Shown: one piece after another, positions 5,578-10,946 of the stretch
Position numbering within the stretch: the stretch's first letter is position 1
Layout: each line of letters opens with the position of its first letter
Assembly (NCBI GenBank): GCA_039933315.1
Contig: JBDTOI010000134.1
Coordinates: forward strand, 1 to 10,946
DNA length: 10,946 nucleotides
From: DASXRU01 sp039933315
GTDB lineage: Bacteria; Acidobacteriota; Blastocatellia; Pyrinomonadales; Pyrinomonadaceae
Direction: 5' to 3'
The notes under the pieces: generated by a model
Databases searched by the model: none
What the model was told of the DNA's origin: nothing
What the model saw: the letters and a program-made list of their open reading frames with translations, nothing else
Position numbers and translations under genes: made by a program

Positions 5578-7296
5578 ATGGCTGCCAAACGCTGGATTGT
5601 GCGTGAGCAGGACCCGAGTCGCGCCGCCGCCCTGGCAGTCAACCTCGGAGTTTCCCCAATCGTCGCCGGATTATTGATTGCGCGAGGCTGTGGCGAAACG
5701 CTCGCCGCGGGAAAATTCCTGCAACCTTCTTCCGATCAACTCCATGATCCATTTCTAATGCTGGGGATGCGCGATGCTGTAGCTCGCCTGCTGCGGGCGA
5801 TCGACGGCAACGAACGTATCCTCGTGTACGGTGATTATGATGTGGACGGCACTACCGGGACGGCAGTGTTGCTGCGCGCTTTACGAATGCTCGGCGCAAC
5901 CGCTGGTTTCCACGTGCCTCATCGTTTCACGGAGGGTTACGGCATTCAGCAGAAGGCCCTGGAAACTGCGCTGGCCGACGGATACAAGCTGGTCGTCAGC
6001 GTGGACTGCGGCATTACGGCGCATGAACCTTTAGAGTGGGCCCGCTTAAACGGTCTGGACATAATTGTCACCGATCATCATTTACCAGACGCGCAACAGG
6101 GCGCGCCGCCGGCCTTTGCCGTGCTCAATCCGAACCAGCACGGGTGCGAGTACCCGGATAAGAATCTGGCCGGGGTGGGCGTCGCTTTCAAGCTGGTCCA
6201 CGCGTTGTTTCGCGAAAGAGGACGCGAGCACCAGGTTAACGGCTTCCTGAAAATGGTGGCTATCGGTACCGTCGCTGATGTGGCGAAACTGGTCGGCGAA
6301 AATCGCACGATTGTGGCACTCGGACTGGCCGATCTTCCACGCTCGGTGAATCCGGGGCTGCGAGCGCTGATACAAATTGCCGGATGCGCGGGAGGCCAGG
6401 AGGTAACGGCCTACGATCTTGGTTTTCGTATTGGCCCGAGAATCAACGCGGCCGGGCGAATGGATGCAGCGCGGGCAGTGGTAGAGCTGTTCGACACTAA
6501 AGACGGAGACGAAGCGCGTCGCCTCGCGGAACATCTTGACACTCGCAACGGGCAGCGCCAGGAAGCTCAGCGCGAGATTTTTCAGCGGGCTATCGAAGAG
6601 TTTGAGAGCTCAACCGAAAGGGAATCCCAGCGACACGTGGCAGTAATTGCGGGCGACGGGTGGCACCGAGGCGTTATCGGAATAGCTGCCTCGAAAATAG
6701 CGGAGCGCATCAACCGTCCGTGTGTCGTTATTTCGCTCGAGGGAGAGTTAGGTCACGGGTCGGCGCGGAGTATCGAAGCGTACCACCTCTTTGACGGGCT
6801 TACTGAATGTCGTGACTTGCTGGAAAAATTCGGCGGTCACTCCCACGCGGCCGGCCTCACTATCAAACGCGATCGGGTTTCAGAGTTTCGCAGCCGCCTG
6901 AATAGCCACGCCGCTTCCTGTCTGTCTGATGAAGACTTAATTCCGGCCCTGCACGTTGATGCCGAGGTTCCGGCCACAGCGGTTACCCTTGGTCTGGCCG
7001 GGCAATTGAGCGCGCTCGAGCCGTATGGAGCGGGAAATCCCCGCCCGGTTTTTATGACTCGCCAGCTACGAGTGTTGTCGGAGCCGCTTGTAATGAAAGA
7101 AGAACATTTGAAGATGCGCGTGGCAGGGGCTGAGAATAGACCTTTAGAAGCAGTTTGGTGGCGCGGACTGGAAAGCTTCGGGCGAACGCCGCAGGTGAAT
7201 GAGAGCATCGAACTGGCCTACGCGATCGAGCCGAACAAATGGAATGGCGAAACACGGTTGCAACTCAATGTGAAGGACATGAGGGGTGGTCAGTAA
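5578..7296 (+). CDS. recJ: Single-stranded-DNA-specific exonuclease RecJ
   Basis: A 5'-to-3' single-stranded DNA exonuclease of recombination and mismatch or base-excision repair; cytoplasmic. It is 572 residues, the usual length. DHH-domain motifs are V83-Y-G-D86-Y-D88-V-D90-G (metal site), S-V-D143-C-G, and T165-D166-H167-H168. The motif GPRINAAGRM follows. The DHHA1 domain has GWHRGVIGI and G419-G-H-S-H-A-A-G426. The C-terminal OB-fold-like part ends with the LNVKDM strand. All catalytic residues are intact. The start is ATG 5578, preceded 8 nt upstream by AAGG (5566-5569), which is formed by the stop codon of the PilZ-like gene. A TTG at 5557 would overlap that gene and lacks such support. 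The 3' end overlaps the possible GTG start of the LptC-like gene by 11 nt. Confidence 0.97.
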   Translation: MAAKRWIVREQDPSRAAALAVNLGVSPIVAGLLIARGCGETLAAGKFLQPSSDQLHDPFLMLGMRDAVARLLRAIDGNERILVYGDYDVDGTTGTAVLLRALRMLGATAGFHVPHRFTEGYGIQQKALETALADGYKLVVSVDCGITAHEPLEWARLNGLDIIVTDHHLPDAQQGAPPAFAVLNPNQHGCEYPDKNLAGVGVAFKLVHALFRERGREHQVNGFLKMVAIGTVADVAKLVGENRTIVALGLADLPRSVNPGLRALIQIAGCAGGQEVTAYDLGFRIGPRINAAGRMDAARAVVELFDTKDGDEARRLAEHLDTRNGQRQEAQREIFQRAIEEFESSTERESQRHVAVIAGDGWHRGVIGIAASKIAERINRPCVVISLEGELGHGSARSIEAYHLFDGLTECRDLLEKFGGHSHAAGLTIKRDRVSEFRSRLNSHAASCLSDEDLIPALHVDAEVPATAVTLGLAGQLSALEPYGAGNPRPVFMTRQLRVLSEPLVMKEEHLKMRVAGAENRPLEAVWWRGLESFGRTPQVNESIELAYAIEPNKWNGETRLQLNVKDMRGGQ

Positions 7297-9661
7297 AATT
7301 AATAGGACCTATTCGACCTATTGGGCCTATTCGGTTTTTCAAGAGATGGAAGCAATACCACGAAAACGAATTAGCTTTGTTGACCTGCGGGCGAGGTTCC
7401 CAGTGGTGACCCGCGTCCTGGCACTGCTCGTTCTGGTAGGCGGTCTGCTGTTTGTCGGCATTTCTATTTACCGTCTGCGTAATAACCAGCCCTTCCGCCT
7501 GCGCTCAGGAGCCCCCGAGCTATCGAAGGAAATTACGGGCGTAATTGAAGGATTCGACCAGCGCATTACAAAAGACGATCGCTTGTTCCTCTGGCTCCGG
7601 GCCGATCGCGAACTCACGTTTTCCGACGGTCATCATGAGCTCGAAAAAGTTAAGCTGGAGGTCTATCCCGCAACTGGAGACAAACCGGACCGAATCACTG
7701 CCGACCGTTCCATTTATAATCAGCAGCATGAGGTCATTACTTTCAATGGCAACGTGAACATTGAAACGCGCGATGCTCTTAAAGTTAAGACCGAGACGCT
7801 CGCCTACAACCGGAATAGCGAGATTGGCGAGACGGCGTCGCCGCTGTCGTTTGAACGCGAGAACGTTTCCGGGCAGGGAACGGGCGCGATGGTTGACGCA
7901 AAGAACAAACGACTGGAACTGCGGAAAGACGTGCAGATTTCAGTGGACCCGGAAGCGTTGAAGGATCCCAAAGCTAAACCTAATAACCGATCGCAGCCAG
8001 TCACCATCAGGTCGGCCCAGGCTGTATTCGAACAGGCGACCATGCGGTTGGCGTTCACCGGGGGCGCCACGGCCCAACAGGATCACGACGTGATGAGCGG
8101 GGATACTTTGACCGCGGTTATTACTGAGAAGAAGCGATTGCAAAAGCTCGAGGTGCGGGGAAACTCATATCTGCGCTCGATGAACGAAGGCAAGGCCGCC
8201 GAGGTGCGCGCTGCCGATATGGACTTCTTCCTCGACGACGACCAGCACCTGAAACAGGCTAACGGATCGCGAGACGTACGCGCTCAGAGCCTTGACTCCG
8301 ATTCAGAGATGCAACTAACGGGATCGAACAGCGTGGAAGTCTTTTTCCAACCGCAGGCCGATCGGAGTGTGCTGAAAGAGCTTCACGCCGGAGGCCGATC
8401 GGTGGTGACCCTGGGGGCGCCGAAGTCGCGGGCCAACGATCCGCGGGCTGCTACCAAGCGCTTGACGGCGGACTCTATCAAAATGTTTTGGCGCACGACG
8501 GGACGCGACCTCGAGCGGACTGAAGCTGTGGGCAATGCGGAACTGTTCGTTGACCCGGTGCAGAAGAATGCGAAGGCAGATCGTCAAACTCTGACAGCAC
8601 CCCGTTTTGATTGCGATTTCTTTGAGACAGGAAACCTGGCCCGAAACTTTACCGCCACCGGTGGCGCGAAAGCTGTGATTGATCCGGTGGTTCCCAGTCA
8701 GGATCGTTCGACACGGACCATAACCTCGCAGAAGATGGTGGCGGTGTTTGCGCGGGAAACTCAGGATGTGGATCGCATTGATGCGCAGGGCGAAGCGAAG
8801 TTCAACGAGCAGGACCGTAATGGAACTGCCGGCAACATCTCATTCACTGCCGCAGACAGGACCGTTCGTTTGCGTGGCGGGGATCCTACGGTCTGGGACT
8901 CGCGGGCGCGCACAACTGCCATTGAGATAGATTCAGACACGGCAAATCGCATCTCCTACGGCCGCGGCAAAACTCAGACTGCCTATTACAGCCAGGAGCA
9001 AACAAATGGTGCGACCCCGTTCGCGAAAGTGAAGAGTCCCGTGTACATCGTGGCGGAACGGGCTGAGTTTCATCACAACTCCGGCGTGGCAAACTATTCC
9101 GGCAATGCTCGCGCGTGGCAGGATGACAATTTCGTGCGCGGTGACACGCTATCGCTCTATCGCGAACAGAAACGAATGGAAAGCCGCGGCCGCGTGCAAA
9201 GCGGTTTGTACCAGGCGACGCGGCGCACCCAGACGGGGACGACCGTGATGCCCGTTTTCGCTTCGTCTGATTCGATGTGGTATTCAGAGCCGGACCGGGT
9301 GCTGCACTACGAAGGTAACGTTGACATCAAGCAGGGGACGGAACGAGTTACCAGCGGCGTGGCTGACGTTTACCTTTTGCAGGATAAGAATGAAGTCGAC
9401 AAGACTATTTCCCAACGCACCGTCGTGCTGACTCAACCCGGCAAGAAGGGCGTGGGCGATTGGCTGCAATACACAGCAGCGGATGAGATCGCGGTCTTGA
9501 AGGGAAATCCGGCCCGCGTCGAAGACGTTGAGCAGGGCAGTACCGAGGGTGCGCGTTTGAGCGTTTATCTCCGAGAGAACCGGGTGGTCGCGGACGACAG
9601 TCGCGGTTCGCAACCCACTGGCCGCATCCGCTCAGTGCACCGGATAAAGAAACAACCTTGA
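7286..9661 (+). CDS. lptC: Large LptC-like protein with many OstA/LptA-type repeats
   Basis: Likely part of the bridge carrying lipopolysaccharide from the inner-membrane LptBFG complex across the periplasm. It is 791 residues from GTG 7286, against about 190 for LptC and 185 for LptA. It has a basic N-terminus, one membrane helix (about 42-62), then no other hydrophobic span. An LptC-like segment (65-200) contains the I137-T-A-D strand and G155-N-V. It is followed by a run of similar units, each with an [IL]-x-[AS] strand and a later G-x-[AV] turn: I241/G259, L393/G416, L436/G459, I479/G502, I588/G606 and about 660/G677. The last resembles LptA. GTG 7286 is preferred because AAGGA (7273-7277) is 8 nt upstream and it overlaps recJ, but ATG 7346 (771 residues) is possible. 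It is followed by lptB. The family assignment is firm; the fused-bridge function is inferred. Confidence 0.88.
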   Translation: MVSKINRTYSTYWAYSVFQEMEAIPRKRISFVDLRARFPVVTRVLALLVLVGGLLFVGISIYRLRNNQPFRLRSGAPELSKEITGVIEGFDQRITKDDRLFLWLRADRELTFSDGHHELEKVKLEVYPATGDKPDRITADRSIYNQQHEVITFNGNVNIETRDALKVKTETLAYNRNSEIGETASPLSFERENVSGQGTGAMVDAKNKRLELRKDVQISVDPEALKDPKAKPNNRSQPVTIRSAQAVFEQATMRLAFTGGATAQQDHDVMSGDTLTAVITEKKRLQKLEVRGNSYLRSMNEGKAAEVRAADMDFFLDDDQHLKQANGSRDVRAQSLDSDSEMQLTGSNSVEVFFQPQADRSVLKELHAGGRSVVTLGAPKSRANDPRAATKRLTADSIKMFWRTTGRDLERTEAVGNAELFVDPVQKNAKADRQTLTAPRFDCDFFETGNLARNFTATGGAKAVIDPVVPSQDRSTRTITSQKMVAVFARETQDVDRIDAQGEAKFNEQDRNGTAGNISFTAADRTVRLRGGDPTVWDSRARTTAIEIDSDTANRISYGRGKTQTAYYSQEQTNGATPFAKVKSPVYIVAERAEFHHNSGVANYSGNARAWQDDNFVRGDTLSLYREQKRMESRGRVQSGLYQATRRTQTGTTVMPVFASSDSMWYSEPDRVLHYEGNVDIKQGTERVTSGVADVYLLQDKNEVDKTISQRTVVLTQPGKKGVGDWLQYTAADEIAVLKGNPARVEDVEQGSTEGARLSVYLRENRVVADDSRGSQPTGRIRSVHRIKKQP
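7306..7332. repeat. Three tandem copies of a 9-bp unit at the recJ/lptC boundary
   Basis: Three consecutive 9-mers, GACCTATTC, GACCTATTG and GGCCTATTC, occupy 7306-7332 just after the recJ stop. The period is three codons. If the LptC-like gene starts at GTG 7286 the repeat is translated as TYS-TYW-AYS before the membrane helix; if it starts at ATG 7346, the repeat is non-coding spacer. Only the copies in this window can be seen. Confidence 0.6.
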
Positions 9662-9698
9662 ATGTTGTCGGATTCGCAAGCTAGCGCGGGAGACTTAA

Positions 9699-10517
9699 TT
9701 GCGATCTGTCCAGCCTGAAGAACCTGAAGCAGCTATCCTTTCAGCCACGGCGGAGCGTTCACCAGCCGAATCGGCGCCTGTGCCGGTAGTCTCTGAACGC
9801 GCGCTGGCCGCCTTCAATCTTTACAAAACCTACGGTCGCAGAACTGTGGTTCACGACGTTACTTTGCACGTTGAGCCCGGCGAAGTGGTAGGCCTCCTGG
9901 GTGCTAACGGCGCCGGAAAAACCACGACCTTTTATATGATGGTGGGCCTCGAGAGAGCTGACCGGGGGCGGGTGCAGTTAGCCGACCGGGATGTGACCCG
10001 GCTTCCCATGTATCTGCGTGCGCGTCTGGGACTCGGCTACCTGCCGCAGGAGCCCTCTGTGTTTCGCAAAATGACCACCGCCCAGAACATTCTGGCAGTA
10101 CTGGAAACCATGGGACTGCGCCGTCGTGAACAGCTTAAGCGAGTTGAAGAACTGTTGCAGGAATTCGGCATCGAGCACGTGCGAAATACGCGCGCCGACG
10201 AATTGTCCGGCGGCGAGCGCCGCCGCACTGAGATCGCACGGGCACTGGCCACGGAACCGCAATACATTTTGCTCGACGAGCCTTTCGCGGGTATTGACCC
10301 CAAAGCGGTCGATGACATTCAAACCGTAATTCTTTATCTGCGCAACCGGGGCATCGGAATCTTGATAACCGACCACAATGTTCGCGAAACCCTGGGTGTC
10401 ACGGATCGCGCTTACATAATGGCCGATGGGCGTATCTTCCGCGCCGGCGCGCCGCGCGATCTGACGGAAGACGCGGAAGTACGCAGGCTTTATCTTGGCG
10501 AGAAGTTCCGCATGTGA
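9699..10517 (+). CDS. lptB: Lipopolysaccharide export ABC transporter ATPase LptB
   Basis: The ATPase of the LptB2FG complex that extracts lipopolysaccharide from the inner membrane; peripheral on the cytoplasmic face. It is 272 residues. Motifs are Walker A G68-A-N-G-A-G-K-T75, Q-loop Q117 in YLPQEPS, signature L169-S-G-G-E-R-R-R176, Walker B I190-L-L-D-E194, and the H-loop H226. The NGAGKTT and ERRRTEIARAL blocks and the GEIVG-like start of the fold are typical of LptB rather than a generic ABC ATPase. The ATPase domain begins near residue 36; the first 35 residues are an added Ala/Pro/Glu-rich stretch. The start is TTG 9699, directly after an in-frame TAA (9696-9698), with GGGAG five to six nt upstream. 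There is no ATG before the domain. LptF and LptG are not in the window. Confidence 0.96.
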   Translation: MRSVQPEEPEAAILSATAERSPAESAPVPVVSERALAAFNLYKTYGRRTVVHDVTLHVEPGEVVGLLGANGAGKTTTFYMMVGLERADRGRVQLADRDVTRLPMYLRARLGLGYLPQEPSVFRKMTTAQNILAVLETMGLRRREQLKRVEELLQEFGIEHVRNTRADELSGGERRRTEIARALATEPQYILLDEPFAGIDPKAVDDIQTVILYLRNRGIGILITDHNVRETLGVTDRAYIMADGRIFRAGAPRDLTEDAEVRRLYLGEKFRM

Positions 10518-10547
10518 ATCTAGCAGACGCAATCCCGCCTGATCGGT

Positions 10548-10553
10548 TATAAT
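10548..10553 (+). promoter_or_regulatory. Candidate -10 box upstream of rpoN
   Basis: TATAAT, a perfect -10 hexamer, lies 31 bp after the lptB stop. There is no recognisable -35 about 17 bp upstream. Transcription would start near 10560, at the foot of a GC-rich hairpin. It suggests that rpoN can be expressed apart from the Lpt genes. Confidence 0.5.
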
Positions 10554-10560
10554 CTCCCCG

Positions 10561-10575
10561 CGCGGGCCTCCCGCG
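10561..10575 (+). other. Short GC-rich hairpin between lptB and rpoN
   Basis: CGCGGG (10561-10566) and CCCGCG (10570-10575) pair perfectly around a three-base loop. There is no T-run, so a strong intrinsic terminator is unlikely. It sits exactly where the transcript from the TATAAT at 10548 would begin, so it could be a 5'-terminal hairpin that stabilises rpoN mRNA, or a weak end for the lptB transcript. Confidence 0.4.
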
Positions 10576-10626
10576 AAACTATCAAGTCCCCCGACGATAA
10601 CAGGAAGTAGAAGCTGATTTAGAGTT

Positions 10627-10946
10627 ATGTCTGTCAAGCTCACAACCTCTCTCTCGCAGCGTTTGGTGCTGACGCCGCAGTTGCGTCAACGCATTGAGAT
10701 GTTGCAGATGACGACGCTCGAGCTTACGGATCTTATTCAGCAACAGCTCCTCGAAAACCCGGTGCTGGAAGAAGTCGCCACTCAGGAAGAAGCGAACGAG
10801 CTGGCCGAAAAGATTCTCGATCACCTGGCCAGCGGCGATCAGACCGGTAGCTTCGACGTGCCCGCTGTTGAGGGTACGTCCCCGGAGTTTGGCGAACCCT
10901 CATCCAATGGCGCCGGCGACGCTGAGGTGGCGGGATCCGGCGATCC
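10627..10946 (+). CDS. rpoN: RNA polymerase sigma-54 factor RpoN, N-terminal part (cut at the right edge)
   Basis: The alternative sigma factor for -24/-12 promoters, which needs activator ATPases. The first 106 residues are visible. Region I (about 1-55) is the diagnostic glutamine- and leucine-rich activator-contact segment: S8-L-S-Q-R-L-V-L-T-P-Q-L-R-Q, then IEMLQM, LIQQQ and LLENPVLEE. After it comes an acidic, flexible linker (region II), rich in Gly, Asp, Ser and Pro, that runs to the edge. The core-binding and DNA-binding (RpoN box) domains would follow outside the window. ATG 10627 is the first in-frame start after an in-frame TGA at 10615; its ribosome-binding site is weak (AGAG). 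LptB next to RpoN is the gene order seen in many diderm bacteria, such as the lptA-lptB-rpoN cluster of proteobacteria. Confidence 0.94.
   Translation, partial: MSVKLTTSLSQRLVLTPQLRQRIEMLQMTTLELTDLIQQQLLENPVLEEVATQEEANELAEKILDHLASGDQTGSFDVPAVEGTSPEFGEPSSNGAGDAEVAGSGD

Noticed and set aside
9978..10643. A 221-codon minus-strand open frame
   Set aside because: It is antisense to lptB, whose ATPase motifs are intact, and extends across the lptB-rpoN gap; its translation shows no family features.

Overview
The window looks like chromosomal core DNA from a Gram-negative (diderm) bacterium. It carries a lipopolysaccharide-transport locus (a very large LptC/LptA-type protein followed by LptB) next to rpoN, as in many diderms. 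It also carries an RNase J, which many diderms outside the enteric bacteria have. Moderate-to-high GC, this gene mix and the order PilZ-recJ-lptC-lptB-rpoN make me favour Acidobacteriota, perhaps Blastocatellia. That assignment is an inference from gene content, not from a marker gene. No phage, IS, CRISPR, tRNA or rRNA was seen.

Layout. Positions 1-954 lie on the minus strand: a cytochrome P450 whose C-terminus is cut off by the left edge of the window, preceded by a small four-helix membrane protein (952-1323). A 335-bp divergent intergenic region (1324-1658) separates them from the plus-strand genes and holds a candidate promoter on each strand. The plus strand then carries RNase J (1659-3320), a palindromic intergenic element, a short-chain dehydrogenase (3404-4177), undecaprenyl-diphosphatase UppP (4194-5144), a structured 99-bp gap, a small PilZ-like protein (5244-5567), RecJ exonuclease (5578-7296), the LptC/OstA repeat protein (7286-9661), LptB (9699-10517), and the start of sigma-54 RpoN (10627 to the right edge).

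How the genes work together. UppP recycles the undecaprenyl carrier needed for peptidoglycan and O-antigen synthesis. The Lpt proteins move lipopolysaccharide to the outer membrane. Together with the PilZ-like protein, they give the right half an envelope theme. RNase J (mRNA decay and maturation) and RecJ (repair) are housekeeping nucleases. PilZ-recJ-lptC are tightly packed: the recJ ribosome-binding site overlaps the PilZ stop codon, and lptC may start inside the end of recJ, so translational coupling is likely.

The most interesting points are: (i) the LptC-like protein is about four times the usual length and is built from many OstA/LptA-like repeats, suggesting a one-chain periplasmic bridge; (ii) the leader of the PilZ-like gene can form alternative hairpins that bury its Shine-Dalgarno sequence; (iii) the RNase J Shine-Dalgarno sequence lies in the arm of a GC-rich hairpin; and (iv) there is a palindromic intergenic element and a 9-bp tandem repeat that look like dispersed genomic repeats. 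None of these amounts to a clearly new defence or mobile system; the genes themselves are mostly ordinary housekeeping genes.
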